A stretch of DNA of 64,000 nucleotides from Ottelia alismoides (GCA_037367405.1 JAZKJV010000147.1:249704-313703), one strand, 5' to 3'. Positions 1 through 11,876 are shown, numbered from the stretch's first letter. Numbers and translations: made by a program. The notes: generated by a model from the sequence alone, not told the origin.

Positions 1-163
1 AGCTTTGGGAACATCTCATCGATTTGAACATTTCATTTGTCCCTCGGGAATTATATCTTATTAACATCGTAGTCATCTCTTTTGCCGGCTTCGTAAGCCG
101 AGTTGGGAAGATTTACATGCCACATCTCAAAGCAAGCAACATATTTAAGAAATGGACTAATTG

Positions 164-288
164 AACCCAAGGAGTGGTCGGGTGGTAGAGCAGTGTGCCT
201 CCACTTTAAACGACCCGGGTTCGAGTCCCAGTGGGGACAGTGGGGACGCTCCGGACCCCAGAAATTACCGGGCCTACTATTAAAAAAA
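164..288 (+). mobile_element. tRNA-derived SINE with perfect target duplication
   Basis: The 5' part resembles a tRNA: an A-box-like GGTGGTAGAGCAGTGTG and a B box GGTTCGAGTCC near 219-229. A short body and an A-run (282-290) follow. The 17-base direct repeat aagaaatggactaattg flanks it at 147-163 and 289-305, which is the mark of target-primed retroposition. The perfect repeat suggests a fairly recent insertion. It is non-coding and would need LINE enzymes to move. Confidence 0.85.
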
Positions 289-361
289 AAGAAATGGACT
301 AATTGCAAAAAATGGTCCGAAATATCTTCACATCCCAAGAATTTCGAGATCATCCCTTTTA

Positions 362-550
362 GGGTCTGTTTGCTAACCGTGTTACCCTAAGGTAATCCGG
401 TTTACCTGAGTTGGAATTCCATCGTAAATCATAGAGACATTAAATCACATTCTTTATTCCAATCATCCCAAACCCTCATAAGCATTCCAAACAGCTACTA
501 TTCACTTTAGGTTACCCCAATCTACTCCAATCCAGCAACCATACAGACCA
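362..550. mobile_element. Tourist-like MITE (TTA target site)
   Basis: A 189-bp element with imperfect inverted ends (GGGTCTGTTTGCTAACC at the left; TGGTCTGTATGGTTGC read inward from the right). It is flanked by TTA at 359-361 and 551-553, the usual target duplication of PIF/Harbinger-derived MITEs. It has no coding capacity. The family assignment rests only on ends and target site. Confidence 0.6.
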
Positions 551-1008
551 TTAGTCTTGGGAAACAAAGAGGATCACTCCAATCGTGTTCTTTTATGCTT
601 TTCCTGAAAGGACAAACGTGAAAATCTTTTGCCCCTTCATAGAGACAAAAGGATTGGATCTAGCCATGAGAAGAATGCTTAGTACGAATTATAGTTGTCG
701 GAAGGGACACTCGTAATCATTGGAGTTGACGATTGAAAATAAATATAATATAATTTTAAAATTGCTTTCTTTTTTGTTGCTATTTCTAGCTTTTTCGTCC
801 ATAAAGATGTTTTCTTTGTATGTATCAATGTAGGCTTATGAAATCAGTAAAGACACAAGTCGTACTGACAAAATCAAATCACACGTGTAAAAACTTTAAA
901 TATAAAAACAAAAAATTATATAAAAAATTCAAAAATAAAAATACTATGGCGAAAGGATACATTTTAAATGCATAATCTTTTACCGAGTTTAACTAACAAA
1001 AAAATTAT
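551..1008. other. AT-rich intergenic, nothing recognised
   Basis: No reading frame, RNA gene or clear repeat boundary is visible. The sequence is AT-rich with homopolymer runs. Confidence 0.5.
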
Positions 1009-1250
1009 AGATTTTTACCCCGTAGAACTTATCAACTTTTTAAATTACCTCCACAACTTTTTGCACAACGTAATTACCCCCATCGACCATGTAAATTATC
1101 TAAAGAACCCTCACAAGCTTCAAACACATTAACCGTAGGGTTCATAGGGTAAGAATTTGCAAGTTTACGTGATCGAGAGAGGAATTAGATTGTTTCCAAG
1201 ATCGTGGAGATAGTTAGCGAAATTCATAAGGTCTTCCGGGTAAAAATCTC
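1009..1250. mobile_element. Mutator-like MITE relic, same family as 31187-31427
   Basis: The ends read GATTTTTACCCCGTA and, inverted, GATTTTTACCCGGAAG. The interior (a dCCTCnACnAnCTTTTGCA-type stretch, then CATCGACC, then GGGTTCATnGGGTAA) parallels the element at 31187-31427 almost block by block. No target duplication survives here, so this is an older, eroded copy. Confidence 0.6.
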
Positions 1251-1707
1251 CGAAAATATGATAATTAGGTGCATCGAAATATACGTGCCAAGCGGCTATT
1301 GGATGGATGACCTCTCAACTGTGAAGAGTAGATGAGGGGATTTATCGGAATCGCCTCGCATAGCATTAATCACGAGGCACTCTTTCTCCAGGAAAAGGAA
1401 CGGATGATGCTCCAATAGACAATATTTTTTTTTCAAATTCGATATAAAATTAAGGGTAAATTACCTATCGGATCTTTATCTATGAGCTCAATCTCAATAT
1501 GAATCCCAATCGTACAAATGTAATAAAATAGATATTGACTCCATTTCTATAAACAACATCTAATTAAAAATAGAGAGATTGATTAAATTGTACATTTTTT
1601 TTAGAATGAACGCTTCTAAGAATAACACTTCCGAAATAGATGTTTAGTCCATCTTTCTTTTTTTTCTAACGGTATCGTTTATAAAAACAGAATCAGAAAT
1701 TATTTGA
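1251..1707. other. Intergenic, nothing recognised
   Basis: AT-rich sequence with short T-runs and no supported gene. Its right edge abuts the truncated left repeat of the TRIM element. Confidence 0.45.
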
Positions 1708-2233
1708 TTCGAGCCTAATTGGACCCGTTGACAACCACCCGAAATACTTTAGTCCAAGTTGACAAGTAGTAATCCCCACCACTTTATAAACCACACCTAC
1801 ACTTTGTGAGTTTTCCATGTGGTACTATGTTTGGGGTTAGGGTGTTACAACCTCCCCCACTTATATTCGCAACGTCCTCATTGCGACATGGCTCATCACT
1901 TATTCCCAGTGATAGTGGTGGTTGCACGTTCCGGGTAGCCTTTTCCTCCAACCTCTTTTGTAGGGGCGGCTCTACCTCTCGGGTAACCCTTTCCACTATC
2001 AGAGGAAAATTGGCTCTGATACCATTTGTAACGTCCCGGACTTAGGTCTCCAGTCTGTTATCGAGGAAAACTGGCCCTGACAACTTGTTGGATTCGAGTC
2101 CAATTGGACCTGTTGACAACCACCCAAAATACTTAAGCACATTTGACAAGTAGTAATTCCCACCACTTTATAAACCATACCCACACTTTGTGAGTTTTCT
2201 ACGTGGTACTATGTTTGGGGTTAAGGTGTTACA
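1708..2233 (-). mobile_element. TRIM (miniature LTR retrotransposon), one LTR truncated
   Basis: Read on the minus strand, a 207-bp LTR (2233 to 2027) runs from TGTAACACC to GACGTTACA. Two bases later comes TGGTATCAGAGCC (about 2024-2012), the standard initiator-Met tRNA primer site. The internal region is only about 177 bp and codes for nothing. A purine tract GGGGGAGG sits directly before the second LTR (1849 downwards). That LTR matches the first over about 140 bp and then stops near 1708. LTR, primer site, polypurine tract and LTR in under 600 bp define a TRIM. The copy is broken and cannot make proteins. Confidence 0.8.
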
Positions 2234-2434
2234 TTTAACGTAAAATTTGATTGGAGTTATATGCACGTTTCTGGATTTGAGAAAGCAGATTTGCATCCAA
2301 TCCAAAAGCCGAGTAAGGAAGACGTGGAGATAAATCCCCACATTCAGGTCGACGCTCCATCTTTGTCAAAACATATACACGATGTTTGGCAACAGTACTT
2401 ATCCATAGATATATAAGAATAAAGAATGTCGTCA

Positions 2435-2726
2435 TTAGGGTTGAGCTTGGGTAGGATCACACAGACTCAGTCCGATGTCCGGCCCGTTAAAGTCCGACCC
2501 AAGTCTGAGTCTGTGCATTAAATGAGCGGGCTTGGGCCCTAAATTAAGTTCATTTCCAATTTCGGGCTGGGCTCGGGCTACGATGCGCCCGAGCCCAAAA
2601 CCTGGGCCGGGCATGGATTGATTTTTTTAAAGCAAATCGGGTTTAGGCCCAGCTCGCAATCCCATCAACTTAAGTGGGCTTGGGTTGAGCTGAGGTGATC
2701 CCGACCTGACTCGATGCTCATCTCTA
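2435..2726. mobile_element. hAT-type MITE
   Basis: A GC-richer island with inverted ends TAGGGTTGAGC and, from the right, TAGAGATGAGCATCG. Flanks GTCGTCAT and CGCGTCAT (6 of 8 match) look like an eroded 8-bp duplication. The interior is full of GGGC/GCCC words (for example GGGCTTGGGCC) typical of such plant elements. Confidence 0.6.
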
Positions 2727-4105
2727 CGCGTCATGTCGTCTTTGGAAGACAAGAATATCTGTTGGATCCGTTCATCTGCCTCCTCTGCTCTTTGTTAATT
2801 TGATATTCTTGACGTCGACGTGCTTTGGTCTCTTCTTCCTTTCCTTTTTAAGAAAAATATTTTAAATATAACAATAAATTAATTGCAAGTAATCTAATCT
2901 AATCCATCCGATATGAATGTTGACTTTTGGATTATCAGCCAGCATCAGTTTCGATATATACGGAGCATTGGACTGGATCAGCCTGACGTAGCTTAGTTCT
3001 AGGACTCCATGGTTGCGGGATGTGGTTGCGTCCTTAAAATCGAGTCCAAATCCATAGCCCGCATGAACCCGCGCCGAGTCATATCCAAATAACAGGCTTG
3101 GGGCTTCGCAAGTAGGGATTTTTCGGGCCTTTGGTAAAATCGGCCTAATTTCGATCGATTTGATGTGGCTTAAATGAAAATATGGATTGTTATGCAACTT
3201 AAAAATAGGAAATTGTCCATGAACTAGACCTTCAAGCATGGTCTCAAATTTCATCGAAATTCGGCCGAATTTCGGACAAAATTTGATTTCAGTGGGTAAC
3301 CGAAATTCGACCAAAATGCCCTATATCGACCGAAATTTGGGCAGCTTAGTTCAAAAAATGACGAGAATCTATGCATATATATAGTTGAGTTTCTTTCTTA
3401 TAATTTATCCAAAAACTACGGATCGAGAAGTTCTGAATAAAGGTGCATACTAGTATGTAAATATATCCATATTCAATTCATTCATATATACGATTATCCG
3501 TCTTTTGGCATCCATATCTTTTTTTCATTTCAAATGGATACTGATAAGGATGCGGATATCATGTGTTAGTCATCCGACACATGTAAACTTAAGCTAATAT
3601 AATATTTTTTTACTATTTGTATCTGATCTGCATTCAATTTACATCCATTTCCATTTTCAAATATCTAATAGGGCATTTTCGATATTCACTAATAACTATA
3701 TTCGTTCATATTGTATTCTAAAACCCATAAGATTAATGCAATATCTACATATGCATGTGTATCTTATGTTTGCATAATTTTGAATTGGTGGGTGTATTGG
3801 CTGCTTACAATCAGGTATCCAATGAGTGTCCAAATTTCCACACGGATTTTTTAGATGGGACACGGGTCATGGTTCAGTGATGCTCGACTCGTCGTTTTTA
3901 AATAGTTACATGTGAGTTTGGAGTCAAATTTCATGAGTCAAGCTAGTTACATGCTTAATTGGATAGTTTGAATCCTTTTTATTTTTCATGTTTGTATATG
4001 ATGGACATGAAACATGGTAAATAATCCTTTATTGAAATTTATATTTAAAATTAATTTAAACTTAGTAAATTAATCAAATATAACACACTAAAGGTAATCA
4101 AAACT
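2727..4105. other. Intergenic, possible old repeat relics
   Basis: No gene is supported. A patch near 3130-3350 contains repeated CGAAATTCG/CGAAATTTGG words. Another at 3430-3680 contains scattered ATCCGT/ATCCAT words reminiscent of the hAT MITE at 30667. Neither has recognisable ends. Confidence 0.4.
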
Positions 4106-4110
4106 GCGGG

Positions 4111-4153
<43 letters not shown>

Positions 4154-4178
4154 GCGTGTTTGATCCACGCTCACCGCA
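4106..4178 (+). tRNA. tRNA-Phe (anticodon GAA), T-loop variant
   Basis: 73 nt that fold as a cloverleaf: acceptor GCGGGGA pairs with TCACCGC, with discriminator A. The D arm is GCTC/GAGC, the anticodon stem TCAGA/TCTGA encloses loop CTGAAGA (anticodon GAA), and the T stem is GCGTG/CACGC. It decodes phenylalanine in the cytosol. The T loop reads TTTGATC where TTCGATC is expected. That replaces the nearly invariant C56 and also changes the internal promoter B box (GTTTGATCC). A T-run at about 4187 could end Pol III transcription. No CCA is encoded, as expected for a nuclear gene. Activity is uncertain because of the C56 change. Confidence 0.85.
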
Positions 4179-4404
4179 TATTTGCAATTTTTATTTGTTT
4201 ATTTCCTTTTTTAGAAGAAAAGTGATTATACTTATAATTAGAGATAATTATTTAGCATGCCAGTATAATATTATTAAGCCGATGGATTTTCTTTGAAATA
4301 AATATGGGACGATTGATTATAAGCTAATGCAGAGTGGAAAATTTAAATAAAAGAGTAAATGTCTGGTATTTCATCAAAATCCAAAACTCAGATCGAAATG
4401 GCAT

Positions 4405-4795
4405 TAGGGGTACAAACGGACGGATGCAGATATATGTATTATCGTATCCTTATCCGTTTTTTAATACAAATACGGATGTTGACGGACATTAAAACTATCT
4501 TACCATATCCTTAAAAAATGGATGCTGATTTAAAACGGATACCGATCACATACAAGTAATGTTAGAAACACTCTATAGGATCGCTTTAAATATATGCGAA
4601 TTGGATGAAAAACACATGTTATAGATTTACTAAATGTATTTGTATTGTAGAAATTATACAAATATGATAAAAGAAGTTATAGAATTATGTTATATATGAT
4701 TCAAAATAAATCTATGAATATATTTATATACAAAAGCGGATAGACGGATACGGATACGGATACAGATGTTTACGGATATCAAAATGATTTTATCT
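4405..4795. mobile_element. Degenerate hAT MITE, family of 30667-31165
   Basis: Begins TAGGGGTACAAACGG, close to the end TAGGGATGCAAACGG of the 30.7-kb element. It shares that element's words in inverse order, including ACACATGTTAT / TTTACTAAATGTATTTGTAT and GGATACGGATACGG. The right end is eroded and no target duplication was found, so the right boundary is approximate. Confidence 0.6.
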
Positions 4796-4888
4796 TCTAC
4801 GTCATCTCATTTGTACTTCATTTAAAATATGAGGTGTTTTTAAAGAAAAATCGAGCTTACAAAATATTGCTTATGATATTCAAGAAGC

Positions 4889-5525
4889 TAGGGTTGTCAG
4901 GAAAGATCGAGCTCAATGAGCTCAACTCGGACTCGGCTCGTTAAGGGCTCGCGAGCTGGACTCGAAATCTTAATGAGCCCGAGCCCGAGTTGGGTTTTAT
5001 GGCTTGTTAGCTTATCGAGTCGAGTTCGAGTTGGGCATTGTTCAACTCGGAAACTCGACTCGATAACTCATTTTCCTTCTTAACAAAAAATTGAAAACAT
5101 ATATACCGAAACTTCCACATTGAGTTTGATATAAAATAAAGGTTAACATTTTGCTTGCCCAAAAATCTAGAGAAAAGAGTACAAAAAATCAAAATTACAA
5201 TTGTCATTTGCATAATTTAATGTATAAAATGTAACAATGACTCGTTAAGAGGTTCATGAGCCTGCTCATTTTGAGGCTCATGAGCCGGCTCTGAAACTCA
5301 TGACTCGATAAGATGCTCGTGAGCTAGCTCATTTTGAGGCACATGTGCCAGCTCAAAAACTCATGGATCGATAAGAAGCTCGTGAGTCAGCTCGAACTCG
5401 ACGAGTTCGAGTTGGTGATCTAGGGCTCGACCCTTATCGAGCCCGAGTTCGAGCCTTAGGTTTCATATCGAGTTCGAGCCCGAGTTGAGGCCAACTCGGC
5501 TCGTTGAACTCGATAAACACCCCTA
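4889..5525. mobile_element. hAT-type non-autonomous element, 637 bp
   Basis: Flanked by a perfect 8-bp duplication caagaagc (4881-4888 and 5526-5533). The ends are TAGGGTTGTCAG and, inverted, TAGGGGTGTTTATCGAG. The interior is built from palindromic CTCGAGTT/GAGCTCGT words, so it could fold into long hairpins. Eight-base duplication plus TAGGG ends point to hAT. No transposase is present. Confidence 0.85.
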
Positions 5526-5533
5526 CAAGAAGC

Positions 5534-6149
5534 GGTCAAGCTCAATTTCAAGCATAAGGACCAATTTGCAACTTGTACAAACTTGAAGGACTTATATTTG
5601 CAACAAATGGCATCTTGGAGGACTAAAGTGCAATTGCACCTATGCTAGGCTCCATGGAAGCTCAAGAGTGAAAAAGAATCTTTTTACTCTTTTCCTCACT
5701 TCTACAATTCTTATATGATAGACATAAATTAAAGTTAAAATTAACTTCTCATAAATATAGGAAGTTTGATAGTTTCACCTGATAAATATTAGTGAAGTTA
5801 TTAATTGACTAAGTTCACTTAATAGGCAACCGAAAATACCTCTAGTTTTCATAAACATCAATTAGCACTCATGTACTAGTCTTCATTTTCAATCTTCTCG
5901 AGCTCTAAGCTTCCAACGCGCTCATTTCGCTTCAAAGAAGCATCGTCTAACCTAACATCGTATCGGTTATCATGAAATGTGATTACATGTTGTAATCTTT
6001 ACCCAAGAGGATCTCCACGTTAAAATTTTAATCTAGGATTTTGATCGCATGGCTCAATCGATCTTCCTTGTGTCGTTTTCTCAATTGATATCATAGATGG
6101 AAAAAAATTCATAATTCATATATAACAACACTTTCAGTTCCAACCACGA
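5534..6149. other. Intergenic, nothing recognised
   Basis: Mixed-composition sequence between the hAT element and the tRNA-Phe pseudogene. No open frame of note and no repeat ends seen. Confidence 0.4.
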
Positions 6150-6158
6150 GCGAGGATA

Positions 6159-6195
<37 letters not shown>

Positions 6196-6220
6196 GCGTG
6201 TTCTATCCACGCTCACCGCA
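6150..6220 (+). pseudogene. tRNA-Phe pseudogene
   Basis: From the D arm to the 3' end this matches the tRNA-Phe at 4106-4178: loop CTGAAGA, variable region, T stem GCGTG/CACGC, end CTCACCGCA. The 5' half is damaged. Two bases are missing at the acceptor/D-arm joint (GCGAGGATATCAG for GCGGGGATAGCTCAG), which breaks the D stem and A box, and the T loop reads TTCTATC. The neighbouring gene's flanks are not shared, so this does not look like a simple local tandem copy. Confidence 0.8.
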
Positions 6221-6649
6221 TTTCTTTATTTTTCTTTTGTTTTTTGTGAATATATGTGTTAACGTTTGTTTATAAAATTCAGATTATTTGATTAAATCAA
6301 ATCGATGCATGCTTCTTATCTTTGGAATTTCTTAGTGCTTAATTTCAAATATCTCTGTTTTTATGATTATATGTTTTATGTACTTGATTTCTTGATATTC
6401 CTTGTTATATTGGTTTCTTGAGTTCTTAGCTTCTTGATTTCTTGAATTACTGGTATTATAAAAAAATATAAAACTCAAAATCTTTATAAAACATGTATGA
6501 TATGTAATGGATCGAATTGAAATCTATCTATATCCTTTTTCATCTGTAGCATCGATATCTAATATCATATGATACATTCTCGAAGTAAGAATAAACAACC
6601 TCCAACATTAAACCAGCACGGTGAGATATTGACACGAACACAACAAACA
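6221..6649. other. Intergenic, nothing recognised
   Basis: AT-rich sequence with repeated TTCTTGA words, ending at the A of the AT dinucleotide into which the Helitron inserted. Confidence 0.4.
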
Positions 6650-9600
6650 TCTATATACATATATTAAAGCTGAGTTTCTTCTCTGTTTTTTTGACACGTG
6701 GCTCTGTCTCTGAATTTCTTCTTCTCTACGTTATCTTCGCAATCTCTCTCGCGTGTATATAACCGCCACATGTCTGAGATTTCGGAATATATTTACTATC
6801 CCATCCATCCCCACTTCTCCTCTCGATGGGACACATGTCCTTTACCCCCCCCCCCCCCTCAAATTCTCCCTTTCCCTCCACCCATCCTTCCCCCAACCCC
6901 TCGCTGCCACCTCTGCCCGACCATCACCATGTCTTCCGCCACCTACGACCGTACTTGCGAGGTCCGTGGGTTCGAAGAGTAGAAGCTCGACATGAAGTGC
7001 CTCATGGACTCCGAAATGACTTATTTTCCAGCTTCTTCTAACACCATGACCTCGACTTCTCCACTGTCTCCCACTCAGGGGCTTCTTCCACGCAACCAAC
7101 CTCATCCTCGAATCCTCCATATCCTCCCTCCTCTCCTCCTTCCATGCCTTCAGCGAACTTCCCAACCACCTCAGGTCCCCCTACTTCTCTCGGGAACACC
7201 AATTCGACCTCTACAAATCCACCACCACTATGTGGCACAACGTCATATAGATCTTTTGTCTCCTCCTGACCCCTGAAGTGGGAGATAGTATCGGAGGTGT
7301 GCCGGGAAGAGGCGAGCAATTAGGTGGGAGCGATACGAGACTGACATCAGGGAGAAAGTGTTGGGTCTACTGTTGGAGGCATTGAGAGTGGGGGAAGGGG
7401 ATCTTGAGGGGATGGCTCTACTGAAGGGGAGGACCATGGTGAGCCACTACTACCTGCAATGACTGCAGCCCGATCTCATGCTAGGCTTCGAGGGCGACAT
7501 CGACCCAGAATCACTCACCGTGCTGGTGCAAGATGGTCACCTCGGGGGAGGAAGTTGCAGCGACCAGCGTAGGTAGGTGAGTCAATGTGGTCGAGACCCC
7601 GGTAGGATTGTCATCAACGTCGTAGATTTTCTGCAGGTTTCGCCCTTTGCATTGTTTATATATTTGAGTTTATTATTCTAATTCACAGTTGATTTTGTAG
7701 CGATCTGGAACATGATCTCTCTCTCGAAATTCTAACATTTTTTATTGTATGTATTTTATCGAAAGTGCTATAGATATATCATATATTTTTTATGATTGTT
7801 TAATATCTTGGACTTCCCTTGTGTCTTGAATGTAATAGAATACTATGGCTATCCACATTTGATCCTTCTTACAAGATGAGGAGTTCTTTATAAGTTAAGT
7901 GCGAGACAAGAGGTAAAGAATTGGGTATTAATGAGATTATAGAAAAAGATCCTTGCAACAACATTAATAACAACAATCAAGTTTTTCCATTAAAAAACAT
8001 TGATTATTGACAATATGATGGAATTTGTTCAATGGGAATCGTAAGTAAATGCTTAACACGAGCCTATGCTACTATCTCCTTGAAGCTGCAGTTTTTTACT
8101 AAATATTGCATAATAACAACTGTGGTCTATCATATCAAACAACAAAAAAATTTCTCAACTATAAGCTTACCAAACTTTTCAGTGAAATAATGAATCAAAC
8201 TCAATATATTTTTCCTCTTCCTTTCTATTTGAGTAATGATCCACGCCTAGAAATTATTAAGCTACTAACAAAATGTTGGTTTTCGACCAATAATTGGAGT
8301 ACACGATTCCTTTTTTATTAAGGTTCTTTTCAGTGTGGTGTGTTAGCGAAAAGTTTGAATAATTCATAATTTATAAATATGTTATCTGCTAAATATTTGC
8401 ACGGATTCCTACTGAAACTTGAATGGATGGAAATCATTTTTGGATTTTGGTATGACTTAAAATTCCTCTTTGGAAGACTTTCTTTAATATATCTCTGTAA
8501 TATACATCCTTTGTCATATGAGAAAAAAATCATATCCTTTCTTTGTTGTTATCTGCTAACAGTAATCAATGCATCTCATCCAAGTGAGACCAATCCAAAA
8601 TATCGTTGCCTCCTTTATTCCAGCATGATCTTACTAACTTCACTTTAACTATTTCAGCCAATAGAGTTTAGTAATGGGAGAAGAGAGGCACTGGGAGCAC
8701 TGGGAGCATGATTCAAGGAAAACCTGAAACCTCCTCTCTGTGATACACTAATTTCATATGGAATAAGGATGGTTTCCCATTTATAGAAATACTAATTTAC
8801 TCCGTAAACTCTACATTTTTCACATGATTTTTGTGAGAATATTTCACATTCCATCAGAAATATCTTTTGTACTAATATTATAGTGTAGTCTATGGCATAT
8901 CATGCGCATCATAAAAATAGTAATTCAATAGATCTTAGCTCATGTTCCAACATTGTTCTTAAACCAGAAGCCTTCTATTAAGTATCATGGAACTTGAATG
9001 GCATCATGCATCTCTCGATATTACTTACCTATTGATTCAAGGTCATCCATCCAGCATATCTGATGTATTTGGTTTGTGTATAGATACTCTCCAATGATAA
9101 ATACGAAAGTGTCCTGCATCAGGAGGGAGGTGGTGCATTTGGTTTGCAATTGTTGTGTTCTTCCATCTCGGGAAGAAGTGTGATTCAGACTACTACATAT
9201 CACTACAAGGGAATGTTGGTTCAAGATAAACCGACATGGTTCTGATAGTTTACCATTCCAGAGTTCATGAGATCCTTCTTTAGCACGTAGTTCAGAACCA
9301 TATTCATGGAAGACCACTTTAGTGTATAGATAAAAATATTTTAAAAATAGTTTTAAGATAAACATTATACATGATATAAATGTATTTTAGTATTATTTTA
9401 GCAATAAAGAATATAGTCTTATATATATATAATAACATTATCTAAGAAGTTTTACAACTCTATATCAGTGAGAAGAGGGAGATTCATTCTCTAATCAAGT
9501 CCAAGAGACAAAACGAATTAGGAGGTCACAAGCATTAAAGCAAATGATAAAAGTGAAAAATACAGACATGTGAATCTTCCACATAAATTTTTAGAATATG

Positions 9601-10406
9601 TTATAATTTCACACATGTTTATATTAGGAGCACATGTTAATAGAAAAAAAAAAGACCAAACTAGATCAGAATCATTCTCAACGAATGCATAAGAAGTGAT
9701 CCCATTTTTTTCATCGAGTTCAAGTGGAGACCAAAGATCATGAACGATCGATCCGATAGAACAACTCAAAAGAAGCCAAAATTCATTGGTATATTCGTTT
9801 CTTTTTTTTAAGTATTGTTAGTTATTTTACTAGACGTTTCCTTTAATGGACTTATTGACTGAAGTTTTTAACTATGTATAAACTGAATTTCACATCAAGT
9901 CCTACAATTGCTCCGGATTCGTTTTAAGTGATTATTAATTCTAATTTTAATATTGCTTAATGAGTACATTTATTAAAAGTATAAATTACCATTGCTCAAT
10001 TAGTGATTTGGCATTTAAATTTCATTATAAAATTTTATCTTAAATGAATGCATGAGCCTTCTTTTATGCATAAGTAGTTTGTAAAAGTAAGCGACGTTTA
10101 AGAACATATGCATGCGAAATTATTCCCCCAGCAAGTCAATGCAAAAACCTACCCTTGGTTAAAATTATTGAATTCAAAGATGAATTCATAAGAATTTAAT
10201 GGAAACGAAACTATTAATTGGTTTAAAATATCATTTTTGGTCCTCATGACCTTGATGATATGGGTGAAGCTACGAGTCATGTTTATTTCCTTTACTCTTT
10301 TTCATTTAATTCATTTCTAATTTTAATTTAAAATTTTGAAAATGATATTTAAATTTAGATTAAGAGACAATTTATTTTCCGCCGCGAAGTGCGGGTTACA
10401 TCCTAG
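6650..10406 (+). mobile_element. Non-autonomous Helitron, 3.76 kb
   Basis: The 5' end TCTATATACATATATTAAAG follows an A at 6649. The 3' end has a GC hairpin (CCGC...GCGG around 10380-10393), then a short spacer and CTAG (10403-10406), then a T. Start TC, a hairpin about 10 bases before CTRR, and insertion between A and T are the defining Helitron marks. No Rep/helicase frame was found, so movement would need an autonomous partner. Near its 5' end it carries a damaged exon of a host dioxygenase gene (6929-7636), a likely captured fragment. The rest, 7637-10380, is AT-rich without recognisable genes. The ends are strong; that the two ends belong to one element is inferred. Confidence 0.72.
6929..7636 (+). 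pseudogene. 2-oxoglutarate/Fe(II) dioxygenase exon, broken (ACC-oxidase-homologue type)
   Basis: Pieces in different frames follow the order of plant 2-ODD proteins. An N-terminal YDRTCEVRGFEE-type segment is followed by DMKCLMDS and GFFHATNLI (about 7078). Then come FHAFSELPNHLRSPYFSREHQFDLYKS-like blocks (about 7140-7220), MVSHYY (about 7437) and LTVLVQD before LGG. The end is INVVDFLQ immediately before a GT splice-donor-like site at 7637. The family oxidises small molecules using iron and 2-oxoglutarate. Stops interrupt it (after 6979, near 7248 and 7458) and frames shift several times. The iron-binding HxD motif appears as DID, so its histidine is gone. It lies inside the Helitron, which suggests capture followed by decay. 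The subfamily cannot be fixed. Confidence 0.7.
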
Positions 10407-11468
10407 TTATAGTAGTTTGTGATGTCGATCTAGATGTAGGTGTTATCACATCGTTATCCATTTTAAAATATTAAGTCGAATAAGCATAGTGTGAAAAATG
10501 TATTACCATATATTTAAAAATTGATATAGATCGGATATGAAAAAATCATATAAATAGATTGTAGATAAGCCTAGTTATATATGCATAGTACTGTTTACAT
10601 ATAAAATAAATATGTGAAATGCATCTTTTTCAATAATTGTACCAAATATGATGAAAGATGTCATATAAGTTCGCTACAACAATTTGGTCTGCAACAAGTA
10701 ATTTAGATATTTGTTGACAGGTCTTCCAATGCTAGATATATGACATTAATTCATAGATTGCAAAGATTACCTTTTGTTCTTGTAATTTCCAACGCAGGCA
10801 TATCTGTTGCTAAAAGTTAATAAAAAGACAAATATTCCTTTACTTTTTTGTTAAAATTTTGTAAGAGCCGATGCAAGAATAGCAATCAATGAATTAATTA
10901 TTGTTGTTATACGATTTATTAGCAGTAATGTAACAACTGGTACAGTATTGATTGTTAATTTAAACAGTATTGATCTTTAACTTTAAGAAACAAACAACAG
11001 ACATTGTTTGTTGTTATGTAATTAATGTACTACAAAAGAGACGAGCATAGATCAAATTTCTGGCAGTGTATGGTATATATGATTCTAGATAAATCTTCGT
11101 GTATGTTTATATACTAAAAATGTATTATTTTAGTATATAGGTCAACATCATATTTCTTGTTATCTGACGAATCATAGAAATGGTTTAACATGTGATCTTT
11201 AATTTGTTCTGATCGTCGTCAAACGAGAAGCAATCACTGCGAAACTGCCACTATATATTATCTATTGTGCATATTTAACGTCAGATGACATGGTGATGGT
11301 GTGCAAAATATTTGTCACTATATACATATTTTTTGGTCATTTTTTAGTGATAGGGGAATCTACAAGTGATAAGGAATCACAATAACATCATATGTTCATA
11401 TTAGACTCGATTCCAAGCTAAACGGGCATGCTTGCATCTATCAATACTAGATTTTTAATATACCTATA
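10407..11468. other. AT-rich intergenic
   Basis: No gene supported. Scattered ATCCGT-poor, TATAT-rich sequence; 10411-10640 weakly recalls the interior of the hAT MITE family (ATGTGAAATGCAT, ATAATTGTACCAAATATGATGAAAGA) but has no ends. Confidence 0.4.
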
Positions 11469-11764
11469 GGACTTGTTTCGTAATTGGGTTGAGTTAAATT
11501 GGAGTAACTTCATGTAAATAATAGTTGTTTGAATGGTTAGAAGGGTTTGAGAGAATTCGAATGATAAATATGACATGACCTTGATTATACATTATATTAA
11601 TTTTTAAATGATTATAAAAATATTTTTATGTTAACTTTTTTATTTGATCATCGCTAAAAAATATTATAATAAAGAAATTGTATGATCCATACAATCAATT
11701 CCAACCCAAGAATGTAGAGATAAAGCAAGGGGTATGCCAAGTTACCCCCGACCCCAAACGAGCC
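11469..11764. mobile_element. MITE, same family as 25579-25874
   Basis: The left end is GGACTTGTTTCGTAATTGGG; the right end reads inward CGGCTCGTTTGGGGTCGGGGG. The interior (TTAGAAGGG...GAATGATAAATATGACATG, then TATTTGATCATCGCTAAAAAATATTATAA, then AAGAAATTGTA) is closely parallel to 25579-25874. The two together define one non-coding family of about 295 bp with imperfect ends. The target duplication is unclear. Confidence 0.65.
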
Positions 11765-11876
11765 GATATAGATATACATATAGTATCTATAAATAAACAA
11801 TGAACGGAGCCTAATTTCATCAAGAGAGAGAGAGAGTTATAAACACATACTTGCATGCACATACATTATATACATA

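Noticed and set aside
6698..6995. Pro-rich frames around 6.7-7.0 kb as a real small protein
   Set aside because: They sit over a poly-C run and the 5' part of the broken dioxygenase exon inside the Helitron.
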